Positions 41,432 to 49,649 of a stretch of 64,000 bases of DNA are shown here, piece after piece (position 1 is the first letter of the stretch; the number at the start of each line of letters is the position of its first letter). Source of the DNA: Bacillota bacterium. GTDB lineage: Bacteria; Bacillota; Clostridia; Acetivibrionales; DTU013. Where the stretch lies: assembly GCA_023412915.1 (NCBI GenBank), contig JAEZRE010000014.1:199474-263473 (forward strand). The letters run 5' to 3'. The position numbers and the translations under genes are program-made. Under the pieces are notes generated by a model. It saw nothing but the letters and a program-made list of their open reading frames with translations, made no database searches and was not told the origin of the DNA.

Positions 41432-41938
41432 ATGAACGCAGAAAAATATATCAGAAAAGCGCTTGAAATGGGGGCTGACGATGCAGTCGAATTCAAAACG
41501 GAGGACATAGAGTTCGATCCCCGAACCTTACTTAAATGCATGTTCGGCTGCGGCGACTGGGGTAAAGGCAACACCTGCCCGTCAAGGCCCGGCTCGCTCG
41601 ATCCCTGGGAGTATGAAAAGCTGTTTAAAAAATACCGTTGGGGAGTAATAATACACTCGAAGGATAAGAGAATATCGCAGAACGTTTCATTTGCCATAGA
41701 AAGCGAAGCTTTCACGGACGGTTACTACTTTGCCTTTTCGCTAAGCGATTGCGCCCTTTGCAAGGAATGCGCAGGCTTCAAGGGCTGTGGCTGCGTTAAT
41801 CCGCGAAAGGCAAGACCGGCGTTCCACAGCGTAGGTATAGATGTTTTCAAAACGGTAAAAAAATTCGGACTGCCCCTCAATACCCTGAAAAACGAAACTG
41901 ACGAGCAGAACTGGTATTCCGCCGTCTTTATAGAATAA
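41432..41938 (+). CDS. DUF2284 cysteine-rich metal-binding protein
   Basis: A 168-residue protein. Cysteines are clustered as in DUF2284: CMFGCGDWGKGNTCPSRPG (residues 36-54) and FSLSDCALCKECAGFKGCGCVNPRKARPAFHSVGIDVFKTV (102-142). The family is thought to bind an iron-sulfur cluster or other metal; no activity is established. The start is well supplied with GGAGG upstream. It precedes the aminotransferase gene by 24 bases, in the same direction, so an operon is likely. Confidence 0.9.
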   Translation: MNAEKYIRKALEMGADDAVEFKTEDIEFDPRTLLKCMFGCGDWGKGNTCPSRPGSLDPWEYEKLFKKYRWGVIIHSKDKRISQNVSFAIESEAFTDGYYFAFSLSDCALCKECAGFKGCGCVNPRKARPAFHSVGIDVFKTVKKFGLPLNTLKNETDEQNWYSAVFIE

Positions 41939-41962
41939 TGAAAATGAATGGGAGTGAAACGT

Positions 41963-43150
41963 ATGGTTTCTGAAAAAATATCGGTCAACCTGAGCAGGTC
42001 GTCCTGGATCCGTGCAATGTTCGAACAGGGTGAAAAGCTGCGCAAAGAATTCGGAGCGGAAAATGTATTCGATTTTTCTCTCGGAAATCCGGATATCGAA
42101 CCGCCGGCAATCGTCAAGGAAGCGCTAAAAAAAGCAGTATTGTCCGAAGCACCCGGAATGCACGGATACATGAGCAATGCCGGTTACATGAATGTCAGGG
42201 CCGCAATTGCCTCAAAGCTCCAGCAGGCCACAGGCATCCCTGTCGGCGCGCAGCACGTCGTCATGGAGTGCGGAGCCGGAGGAGCCATGAATGTCGTACT
42301 TAAAACTATTTTGAATCCGAACGAGGAAGTCATTGTGCTGGCGCCTTATTTTGCCGAATATCTTTTCTACATCGACAATCACGGCGGAAAAGCCGTCATA
42401 GTCGACAGCGACAAAAATACCTTCCAGCCCGATCCGGCCAAGGTGTTCGACGCAATTACCCCGAGGACCAAGGCCATAATTATTAATTCGCCCAATAATC
42501 CTACAGGCGTGGTATATAAGCGCGATATGCTGGAAAAACTGGCTGAAAGGATACAGTCCAGGGAAAAGGAATTCGGAATTCAGATATGCGTCATCTCAGA
42601 CGAGCCGTACGACAAGATAATATACGACGGCGCTGTAGTAACTCCGCTGTTCAATGTTTTTAAAAACTCCATCTCGGTCAATTCCTTCAGCAAATCGATG
42701 TCTCTGCCGGGTGAACGTATCGGCTTCATCGCTGTGAACCCGCTCATGGGCGATATTACTGAACTTATGGACGGTTTGATATTCTCGACCAGGACATTGG
42801 GCTTTGTCAATGCTCCGGCACTCTTCCAGAGGATACTTCCCGAATCGCTTGACGCGGTAGTTGAAACGGAAGCGTACAAAAAGAGGCGCGATATGCTCTA
42901 TGAAATCATCACAGGCGCAGGTTTCAGCTGTCTAAAGCCACAGGGCGCATTCTACCTGTTCCCCAAGGCTCCGATCGAGGATGATGTGGAGTTCTGCAAG
43001 GCAGCACTGAAATACAATCTCGTGATCGTGCCCGGAACCGGCTTCGGCTGCAAGGGTTTCTTCCGCCTGGCCTATTGTGTGGATGAAAAAACGATTAAAA
43101 ATTCCAAGAAAGCTTTCGAAGCGCTCGCCGCGGAGTACAAGCAGGCATAG
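41963..43150 (+). CDS. Pyridoxal phosphate-dependent aminotransferase (class I/II)
   Basis: A 395-residue fold-type I aminotransferase. Recognisable segments are DFSLGNPDIEPPAIVKEAL, MHGYMSNAGYMNVRAAIA, NSPNNPTGVVYKRDMLE, DEPYDKIIYD and the PLP lysine region SVNSFSKSMSLPGERIGF; the substrate arginine is in GFFRLAYCV. It transfers amino groups between an amino acid and a 2-oxo acid; the precise substrates cannot be told (AspC/PatA-like). ATG 41963 is chosen because GGAG lies eight bases upstream; an earlier GTG exists. Transcription ends at the hairpin 43203-43238. Confidence 0.93.
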   Translation: MVSEKISVNLSRSSWIRAMFEQGEKLRKEFGAENVFDFSLGNPDIEPPAIVKEALKKAVLSEAPGMHGYMSNAGYMNVRAAIASKLQQATGIPVGAQHVVMECGAGGAMNVVLKTILNPNEEVIVLAPYFAEYLFYIDNHGGKAVIVDSDKNTFQPDPAKVFDAITPRTKAIIINSPNNPTGVVYKRDMLEKLAERIQSREKEFGIQICVISDEPYDKIIYDGAVVTPLFNVFKNSISVNSFSKSMSLPGERIGFIAVNPLMGDITELMDGLIFSTRTLGFVNAPALFQRILPESLDAVVETEAYKKRRDMLYEIITGAGFSCLKPQGAFYLFPKAPIEDDVEFCKAALKYNLVIVPGTGFGCKGFFRLAYCVDEKTIKNSKKAFEALAAEYKQA

Positions 43151-43153
43151 GTT

Positions 43154-43189
43154 TGAGTGGTACTCTAAGTTGGAGTGATTTTCTAAGTT
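43154..43189. repeat. 18-bp tandem pair in the intergenic region
   Basis: GAGTGGTACTCTAAGTTG is followed directly by GAGTGATTTTCTAAGTTG (14 of 18 identical), just after the aminotransferase stop. No function assigned. Confidence 0.5.
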
Positions 43190-43202
43190 GAAGTTAAGTG
43201 AA

Positions 43203-43238
43203 AAATGGGCGGTTCGGTATGTTTCGAAACGCCCATTT
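43203..43238. terminator. Bidirectional terminator between the aminotransferase and thiN
   Basis: AAATGGGCG and CGCCCATTT arms around an 18-base loop; T tracts follow on both strands (GTTTTAT on plus, TTTTTC on minus). It sits between convergent units: aminotransferase (+) and the thiN end of the housekeeping cluster (-). Confidence 0.85.
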
Positions 43239-43324
43239 GTTTTATCATTGTTTCACTGCGATATTCCTTTAAGGATAAAAACGACCCGGCTTCTTAAGGA
43301 ATATTGATTGCACCCATCACATAT

Positions 43325-43960
43325 TCAATCCCTTGACAAAATAACGAGCAGGTAACCTTCCCTGACGGTGACCAATGCAGTATCTTCCGAGAATTCATTG
43401 CTGACGCCCCAGGAGGAGCCTGTCTCCAGAACCGCGTCCTTCAGCGGATAACGGAGCCCTTTTGTCGATACCCCCGACGCATTCCCAGCCATTGGAAGCA
43501 GAGTTAAGAAAACACCTGCTTCTCTTTTGAGTTCTATTCTGTCCCTGATGAGCCTGATCTCGTTTTTTTCATCGGCTATCAAGCCTTCGCAGTTACGGTC
43601 GGCCAGCTTTTTCAATAAAAAAATGTTTGAGAGCGAATGATCCAGCCTCGATCCGACGGCTCCAAGCAGTATTACATTGGTGCAGCCGCGTTCCATCGCT
43701 ATTTCGACGGCAAGCTCACTGTCAGTCATATCCTTTTCGGAAGGATATTTTACTATCTCCGTTCCGTTTTCACTGAATTTGTCCCAGTCGCTTTTGCTTA
43801 TGGAATCAAAATCGCCCAGCAATATGCCGGGCTTGAGCTTTAGCTCCCTGCAGTGCCGCGCACCGCTGTCTGCGGCAATTACAAGTCCGGCGCCTTCGGT
43901 ATATTTTTTTACATATTCATAATCGGCGATCCTGCCCCCGCAGAATATGATACAGGTCAT
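43325..43960 (-). CDS. thiN: Thiamine diphosphokinase
   Basis: A 211-residue thiamine pyrophosphokinase: ADSGARHCRELKLKPGILLGDFDSISKSDWDKF, the acidic EKDMTDSELAVEIAMERG and GAVGSRLDHSLSN motifs are typical of the catalytic domain, with the B1-binding domain in the last 70 residues. It converts thiamine and ATP to thiamine diphosphate. Its ATG overlaps the rpe stop codon (ATGA), so the two are coupled. This is the last gene of the priA-to-thiN cluster, where it is found in most Clostridia. Confidence 0.94.
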   Translation of the reverse strand: MTCIIFCGGRIADYEYVKKYTEGAGLVIAADSGARHCRELKLKPGILLGDFDSISKSDWDKFSENGTEIVKYPSEKDMTDSELAVEIAMERGCTNVILLGAVGSRLDHSLSNIFLLKKLADRNCEGLIADEKNEIRLIRDRIELKREAGVFLTLLPMAGNASGVSTKGLRYPLKDAVLETGSSWGVSNEFSEDTALVTVREGYLLVILSRD

Positions 43961-44622
43961 ACCATACCACCATACGCCCTTTGCCTCAGACTGTGGATTA
44001 TTTCCGCAGCGTCGGCTGCATTATATATCGTCGATCCGGCTACTATTATGTTTGCGCCGGCTTCTGTTATCATGTGAATGTTTTCGGTATCGATTCCGCC
44101 GTCAACCTCTATGTCGAGTTTTATGCACCTCTGAACTGCCATTTGCCTGAGAGTCCTAACTTTATCCGTCATGCTTTCCAGATACTGCTGGCCTCCGAAG
44201 CCTGGATTCACAGTCATTATCAGTACCATATCGATATCGTTCAGTATAGAGTCCAAGACGGACAAAGGCGTCGCCGGATTCAATGCCACCGCCGGCCGCG
44301 CTCCTCCTTTTGATATGAGTTGCAGCGTGCGGTGAAGGTTATTATTGCCTTCGGCATGTACCGATATGATATTTGCACCGGCCTCTATAAACTGGTCAAT
44401 ATATCTGTCAGGATTCTCTATCATCAGGTGCAGGTCGAAAGGCAGCTTTGTCACTTTTCTGAGGCTCTTTACAACGACGGGTCCAAGCGAAATGTTGGGC
44501 ACAAAATGGCCATCCATAACATCGATATGTATAATATCCGCGCCTGCTTTTTCGACCCTGACTATTTCCTCTCCAAGTTTTGAAAAATCGGAAGCTAATA
44601 TTGAAGGTGCAATTGTTATCAT
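43957..44622 (-). CDS. rpe: Ribulose-phosphate 3-epimerase
   Basis: A 221-residue TIM barrel: IAPSILASDFSKLGEEI, HIDVMDGHFVPNISLGP, DLHLMIENPDRYI, ISVHAEG, VLIMTVNPGFGGQ and EVDGGIDTENI contain the metal-binding His/Asp residues and phosphate loop of Rpe. It interconverts ribulose 5-phosphate and xylulose 5-phosphate in the pentose phosphate pathway. The start ATG overlaps the rsgA stop (ATGA) and its stop overlaps thiN's start, so three genes are tightly coupled. Confidence 0.96.
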   Translation of the reverse strand: MITIAPSILASDFSKLGEEIVRVEKAGADIIHIDVMDGHFVPNISLGPVVVKSLRKVTKLPFDLHLMIENPDRYIDQFIEAGANIISVHAEGNNNLHRTLQLISKGGARPAVALNPATPLSVLDSILNDIDMVLIMTVNPGFGGQQYLESMTDKVRTLRQMAVQRCIKLDIEVDGGIDTENIHMITEAGANIIVAGSTIYNAADAAEIIHSLRQRAYGGMV

Positions 44623-45533
44623 GATTTGGTTCCTTTCCTGTTTCCCTTTTTGTATTTCATATCATCTTCCTGCTTCAATGCCGCGAATAATTCCTTAAAT
44701 CTTTCATATCTTCCTGTGCTCACAGCCCCCGAGACAACTGCGTTCTTTACGCCGCAGTCCGGTTCGTTTATGTGGCTGCAGCCGGTAAATCTGCATTCGG
44801 GTATATAATCTGCAAATTCCGGAAAACAGTTCTGCAACTCATCATACCTAATGCCTGTAAGCTCATATGAACTGAAACCGGGCGTATCGACTATATACCC
44901 GCCCTTGGCCAGCTCCATCAGTTCGGCGTGCCTTGTGGTATGCTTTCCCCTGTCCAGTTTGTCACTAAGCTTTCCGGTCTTCATCGCCATAGTGTTCATA
45001 ACCCTGTTCAGAAGTGTGGATTTTCCGACGCCCGACTGTCCGGCGAATACTGAAATATGCCCCGTCAGAGCATTATCAAGTTCTTCGAAGCCCTTATTTT
45101 CTTTCGAACTGGTTTCAATGACACGATATCCGGCTTTACCATAGGCTTCGTGAAGTCCGATCCTAACGCCCTCGTGATCGATATCCGTTTTGTTAATACA
45201 CAATACGACGCCTATATTTTGTTTTTCAGCCGATATAAGAAGCTTGTCGAGAAGAAGCAGATCAGGTTCAGGCGATCTGGCTGCGATTACCGCTATCAAT
45301 TGATCTACATTGGCTACAGCAGGCCTGACCAGTAAAGAACTTCGTTCTTGAATTTCGTCTATATTACCTTTTTTCTGTATAGCATCCGTAACAGTGAATT
45401 GTACCCTGTCCCCGGCAAGCGGTGTCAGATCTTTCCTGCGGAAAATACCCCTGGCTTTGCATTCGTGGATTCCGTCATCCGACGACACATAATAAAAACC
45501 GCCTATTCCCTTTATGATAATGCCTGTCGGCAA
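44619..45533 (-). CDS. rsgA: Small ribosomal subunit biogenesis GTPase RsgA
   Basis: A 304-residue circularly permuted GTPase: OB fold first, then G4 NKTDID, G1 GQSGVGKST, G3 DTPGF, and the zinc-binding end CRFTGCSHINEPDCGV. RsgA checks late 30S assembly and is a target of (p)ppGpp and of phosphorylation by PrkC in Bacillus. The start is TTG 45533 with GGAGG nine bases upstream. It follows prkC by 35 bases and overlaps rpe. Confidence 0.95.
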   Translation of the reverse strand: MPTGIIIKGIGGFYYVSSDDGIHECKARGIFRRKDLTPLAGDRVQFTVTDAIQKKGNIDEIQERSSLLVRPAVANVDQLIAVIAARSPEPDLLLLDKLLISAEKQNIGVVLCINKTDIDHEGVRIGLHEAYGKAGYRVIETSSKENKGFEELDNALTGHISVFAGQSGVGKSTLLNRVMNTMAMKTGKLSDKLDRGKHTTRHAELMELAKGGYIVDTPGFSSYELTGIRYDELQNCFPEFADYIPECRFTGCSHINEPDCGVKNAVVSGAVSTGRYERFKELFAALKQEDDMKYKKGNRKGTKS

Positions 45534-45568
45534 AACGGCAAACCTCCTCAGCCCGTGTTCGTTAAATC

Positions 45569-47596
45569 CTAATAGTCGCCCTCCTGGACGATAGTGTTAT
45601 TGAGTTTAATAATTATATGTGTTGTTCCCTGTTTTGCAAGCGTTACCGGTATGCTGAACGGGAAATTGCTTTTCGCTACCGACTGGTTGAATACCACAGT
45701 CAGCTGGTTCGTATCGGAGGGCGTCGCTTCGACATATACGTTGACCTCGTTGCCATAAGCCATGGTCGGATCGAGCTCTATGTTCAGAAGCGTTGTTTTT
45801 GCCTCTTCTGTCGTTGTACCATTCTGGTTTCCGGAAGTATCGCCGGTTCCGGTTTGTCCTGTTTGGCCTGTTTGACCTGCGCCGTCTGCCTCGAAGGTCA
45901 GTTCGACGGGGGTCTGCTCATCAACCTCTGTTTCGGCCAATGGATACTGTTTTGTTATCTTGGCCACTTCACTGACCTGATCGGACGGCAGCATGGCGCC
46001 GATCGTAAGCTTGCTGGACAGTATCAGTGCTTCGGCTTCCTTTCTGGTAAGTCCTACTACATTGGGCACCTTCACTTTTTCAAGCTGCGGTCCGCTGCTC
46101 ACGAAAACCGTCACGGTTTCCCCGGGTTTCACCTCTTCCAGCGCAGCTGGCTCAGTCCGGATAATAACGCCTGTCGCGACTGTTTCGCTGAATTCCTGTT
46201 CTTCGGTGTAATCGAGATTTTCATTTATAATGAGCTGTTCTCCAACTCTCGCTTCCTTGTTTGAAACATCAGGCACCTGGACAAGCTCCGGCCCCTCGCT
46301 CACCGTAAACTTTATGGAACTGCCCGGCTTGAGCTTGTTGCCTACCGCTGTATCCTGTGAGATTATTAAATTCTGATCCACGGAATCACTGTGCTTTTTC
46401 TCCTCTTCAACCGCAGTGATATTATATTTGCCCAGCTCATCCTTGACTTCGTTGAAATCCCTGCCCTCGTAATTCTGCACCACATATACATCCGTATTAT
46501 CCGGCATAATGGCGTTAATTAAAGGCTTAATGCCAATGAAGAATAAAATGCCAGCTATAACAAGGCCTGTCGCTATGCCAAGCCATATGCTCAGTTTATC
46601 TTTTTTACTCTTTCCCTTTTTCATTTTTCCATTTTCCCCTGAGTCAGATTCGAAGCTATCCTCGTCCGTATCGGCATCCTCGGATTCGTCAGGCATTTCG
46701 ACATCCCTGCCGATGGCCTGCATCTTCCTTGTGGGCAGCTCATAATCTCCGGAATTGCTTCCCGCAATTCTGACGTTTGGTTCACTGAGAGTCTTCTGAA
46801 GATCGTTGAGCATATCCGTCGCACTTTGGTAGCGCAGGTTTTGATCCTTTTTCATCGCCTTCAGAATAACGTCGTTAAGACCTTTGGGTATCGCAGGATT
46901 TATATCCGCGGGACGTTCGGCCCTTTCCTGAATATGCTTCAAAGCAACGGCCACGGGCGTCTCACCATCGAACGGCACCTTGCCGGTGACCATTTCGTAT
47001 ATCGTTACACCAAGAGAGTACAGGTCGGATTTCTCATCCGTAAAGCCCCCCCTGGCCTGTTCCGGCGAAAAATAGTGGACGGAGCCGATTGTGCTTCCGA
47101 CCATTGTTATGGTAGCGGAAGTAACTGCCCGCGCAATGCCGAAATCTGTGACCTTTGCGATGCCTTCCTTGGTTATCAGAATATTATGGGGCTTTATATC
47201 GCGATGTACGATGTGATTCTTATGCGCCTGTTCGAGGGCCGAACATATCTGGACCGCGATGCTGACGGCTTCCTTCCACGCAAGGGCGCCCATCTGTCCT
47301 ATATATTCCTTTAATGTGATACCGTTTATGTATTCCATGACGATATATTGCATGTCGTCATGTTTTCCCACGTCATAAATCGATACGATATTGGGGTGAT
47401 TCAGACTTGCAGCCGCCTGTGCTTCGACCCGGAAACGCTTCACGAATTCCTCGTCGTCCGTGAATTCTCCTCTCAATATCTTGACAGCCACAAAACGGTT
47501 AAGCAGCAGGTCTTTTGCTTTATATACGACCGCCATGCCGCCTCCGCCTACTCTTTCAATCAATTGATATCTATTTCCAAGTATCTTACTTTCCAT
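45569..47596 (-). CDS. prkC: PASTA-domain Ser/Thr protein kinase PrkC
   Basis: 675 residues from ATG 47596 (GAAGGTG upstream; an in-frame GTG lies at 47614). The N-terminal Hanks-type kinase has VGGGGMAVVYKAK, catalytic K39, HRDIKPHNIL and DFGIA; an acidic then basic linker leads to one membrane helix (LGIATGLVIAGILFFIGI), three PASTA repeats (VVQNYEG.., VPDVSNKE.., VPNVVGLTRKEAEAL..) and an extra C-terminal beta domain after a GQTGQTGQTG linker. PrkC senses muropeptides and lipid II and controls germination, growth and cell-wall metabolism. It is 11 bases downstream of prpC, its phosphatase partner. Confidence 0.96.
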   Translation of the reverse strand: MESKILGNRYQLIERVGGGGMAVVYKAKDLLLNRFVAVKILRGEFTDDEEFVKRFRVEAQAAASLNHPNIVSIYDVGKHDDMQYIVMEYINGITLKEYIGQMGALAWKEAVSIAVQICSALEQAHKNHIVHRDIKPHNILITKEGIAKVTDFGIARAVTSATITMVGSTIGSVHYFSPEQARGGFTDEKSDLYSLGVTIYEMVTGKVPFDGETPVAVALKHIQERAERPADINPAIPKGLNDVILKAMKKDQNLRYQSATDMLNDLQKTLSEPNVRIAGSNSGDYELPTRKMQAIGRDVEMPDESEDADTDEDSFESDSGENGKMKKGKSKKDKLSIWLGIATGLVIAGILFFIGIKPLINAIMPDNTDVYVVQNYEGRDFNEVKDELGKYNITAVEEEKKHSDSVDQNLIISQDTAVGNKLKPGSSIKFTVSEGPELVQVPDVSNKEARVGEQLIINENLDYTEEQEFSETVATGVIIRTEPAALEEVKPGETVTVFVSSGPQLEKVKVPNVVGLTRKEAEALILSSKLTIGAMLPSDQVSEVAKITKQYPLAETEVDEQTPVELTFEADGAGQTGQTGQTGTGDTSGNQNGTTTEEAKTTLLNIELDPTMAYGNEVNVYVEATPSDTNQLTVVFNQSVAKSNFPFSIPVTLAKQGTTHIIIKLNNTIVQEGDY

Positions 47597-47606
47597 AAAA
47601 GCACCT

Positions 47607-48341
47607 TCACTCACATTTGATTACTATTACCGTTATGTTGTCTTCCCCGCCCTTTACTTTGGCGGCTTCTATCAATTCGGAACAGGCCTTTTCAGGTTCG
47701 CACCCGACTATCACATCATATATTTCGGCTTCATCGAGCATATTTGTAAGGCCGTCCGTGCACATCAAAAAAATATCTTCCTTTTCGATCTCCCGGGACA
47801 GTATGTCTACCTCAAGCTCGGGCGAAGAACCTATTGCGCGTGTAATTATGTTTTTTCCGGGATGGTGCTCAGCTTCCTCTCTGGTGAGCGAACCGTTTTT
47901 GACGAGTTCGCTTATGTACGAATGATCTTCGGTAAGCTGAAGCATTTTTCCGTTTCTTATAAGGTATAACCTGCTGTCGCCAACATGGGCGACAGTGATC
48001 GTATTATTATTTATAACAGCCGTAGTAAGCGTGGTTCCCATACCGTTCACTTCGGGACGTTCGAGCGATTTTTCGTAAACTGCCCGGTTAGTATCTTCGA
48101 CAAGTCTTCTAAGTCCGGCGCCGGTATCTTCCGAAGAACAAATACCTGCACCCTCGCCGGTGATAGCTTCGCTCAAATAATCCACCGCCATTCTACTGGC
48201 GACTTCACCGCAATTATGTCCGCCCATACCGTCGGCAACAATAAACACACAGGAAGACTGTGAGCTGCCAGGCAATATCCTGTAGCTATCCTCGTTAAGT
48301 TCTCTTACCAGTCCTCTGTCTGTTCCAGCGGCGAATTTCAA
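47607..48341 (-). CDS. prpC: PP2C-type Ser/Thr protein phosphatase PrpC
   Basis: A 244-residue PP2C phosphatase with all metal-binding motifs: GLVRELNEDSY, VADGMGGHNCGEVAS, HVGDSRLYLI, CTDGLTNML and GGEDNITVI. It dephosphorylates substrates of PrkC. The start is TTG 48341 behind AAAGGA. Its stop is 11 bases before the prkC start, as in most Firmicutes. It lies 49 bases downstream of rlmN. Confidence 0.95.
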   Translation of the reverse strand: MKFAAGTDRGLVRELNEDSYRILPGSSQSSCVFIVADGMGGHNCGEVASRMAVDYLSEAITGEGAGICSSEDTGAGLRRLVEDTNRAVYEKSLERPEVNGMGTTLTTAVINNNTITVAHVGDSRLYLIRNGKMLQLTEDHSYISELVKNGSLTREEAEHHPGKNIITRAIGSSPELEVDILSREIEKEDIFLMCTDGLTNMLDEAEIYDVIVGCEPEKACSELIEAAKVKGGEDNITVIVIKCE

Positions 48342-48390
48342 GTTATCAACATCCTTTGTTTTTCACATGCGTCTGACACGCCTGCGATTT

Positions 48391-49431
48391 TTATTTGGGT
48401 CCATCGCACATTTCACTTCTTCTGAGCTGTCCGCAGGCTGCATTTATATCGGAGCCCAATTCACGGCGGATCGTCGTTTCTATGCCCCTCTTTTGAAGCA
48501 GTCCGGAAAACTCTTCGATATGCCTGCGCCCGCTCTGCCTGTATCCGGTTCCATTTACGGTATTTACAGGTATCAGGTTGACGTGGCACAGCATGCCTCT
48601 CAGCCGCGAAGCGAGTTCGGCGGCATTTTCGGGCGAATCGTTCACGCCCTCTATCAGGGCGTATTCGAAAGTTATCCTGCGCTTGGTTTTCTCTGTATAT
48701 ATCTTACATGCTTCAATTATTTTGTCAATACCGTACTTCCTGCCTATCGGCATTATCCCTGCACGGATTTCATCATTCGGAGCATGCAGCGAAATAGCCA
48801 GATTCACCTGTGTATTTTCGTCCGCAAACTGCAGTATCTTTGGTACGAGGCCGCACGTTGAAACGGTCATGTGCCTTTGTCCGATATTGAGTCCTTCGGG
48901 ATCGTTCGCCAGCCGCAGAAATTTAATAACATTGTCATAATTGTCGAAAGGCTCTCCGATACCCATTATTACCACATTGCCGATCTTGACGCCGGTGTCG
49001 CGCTGTATCGCCAGTATCTGCTCGAGCATTTCACCCGCCGTTAGATCCCTGCGGAAGCCTGCGATCGTCGAGGCGCAGAAGCTGCAGCCCATCTTGCAGC
49101 CTATCTGTGACGATATGCACGCAGTAAAGCCATGCATGTATTCCATCAATACGCTCTCGATGATGTTGCCGTCCTGCAGCTCGAACAGGTATTTGGCTGT
49201 CCCGTCGACAGCCGACACAAGTTTCCTTCTGATATTTAGACCGGAAACGCCGGCATAAAGTTTCAATTCCTCTCGAAGCTGTTTCGACAGGTCGGTCATT
49301 TCGTCGAAATCCTTGGCGCCTCTGGCAATCCAGCTGAACACCTGCTTTGCCCTGAACTTCTGCTGTCCGAGGCCCTTCAGGAATTCTTCGAGCTCCTTTA
49401 TATCCATGTCGGGAAGATATGTTTTTTCCAT
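48391..49431 (-). CDS. rlmN: 23S rRNA (adenine2503-C2)/tRNA methyltransferase RlmN
   Basis: A 346-residue radical SAM methylase. The cluster motif CKMGCSFCAST is present, as are GGEP-equivalent IMGIGEPFDNYDNV, HMTVSTCGLVPKI, LAISLHAPNDEIR and the C-terminal resolving cysteine (NAACGQLR). It methylates A2503 of 23S rRNA and A37 of some tRNAs. The start ATG 49431 lacks a recognisable Shine-Dalgarno sequence, unusual in this window. Upstream of it, before rsmB, is a 218-base gap with a structured element (49504-49555). Confidence 0.94.
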   Translation of the reverse strand: MEKTYLPDMDIKELEEFLKGLGQQKFRAKQVFSWIARGAKDFDEMTDLSKQLREELKLYAGVSGLNIRRKLVSAVDGTAKYLFELQDGNIIESVLMEYMHGFTACISSQIGCKMGCSFCASTIAGFRRDLTAGEMLEQILAIQRDTGVKIGNVVIMGIGEPFDNYDNVIKFLRLANDPEGLNIGQRHMTVSTCGLVPKILQFADENTQVNLAISLHAPNDEIRAGIMPIGRKYGIDKIIEACKIYTEKTKRRITFEYALIEGVNDSPENAAELASRLRGMLCHVNLIPVNTVNGTGYRQSGRRHIEEFSGLLQKRGIETTIRRELGSDINAACGQLRRSEMCDGPK

Positions 49432-49503
49432 AGTGTAATTGCCATATGCTGCAGGGGGATCATGTGAAGTAAAATTTTACAGGCCCATAAGGAATACCTC
49501 TAA

Positions 49504-49555
49504 GGAAAGTGCCGCTAGGTCAGCTCTGAAGCGTCGACCCGCGCGGCAGCTTTCC
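49504..49555 (-). other. Unexplained structured element between rsmB and rlmN
   Basis: GGAAAG-TGCCGC pairs with GCGGCA-CTTTCC (12 pairs, one bulged base); inside are GGTC/GACC and a GCT-CTGA-AGC mini-hairpin. No T tract follows on either strand, so it is not an ordinary terminator. On the minus strand it would lie in the rlmN leader, about 70 bases before a start codon that lacks a Shine-Dalgarno sequence. Confidence 0.5.
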
Positions 49556-49649
49556 GATGCTATTAAAATTTTATCTGAACATGAACACCTGCGGCATAGT
49601 TACTCTCCTTATTTATAAAACTTCTAATAATATCAATATTCATATTTTG

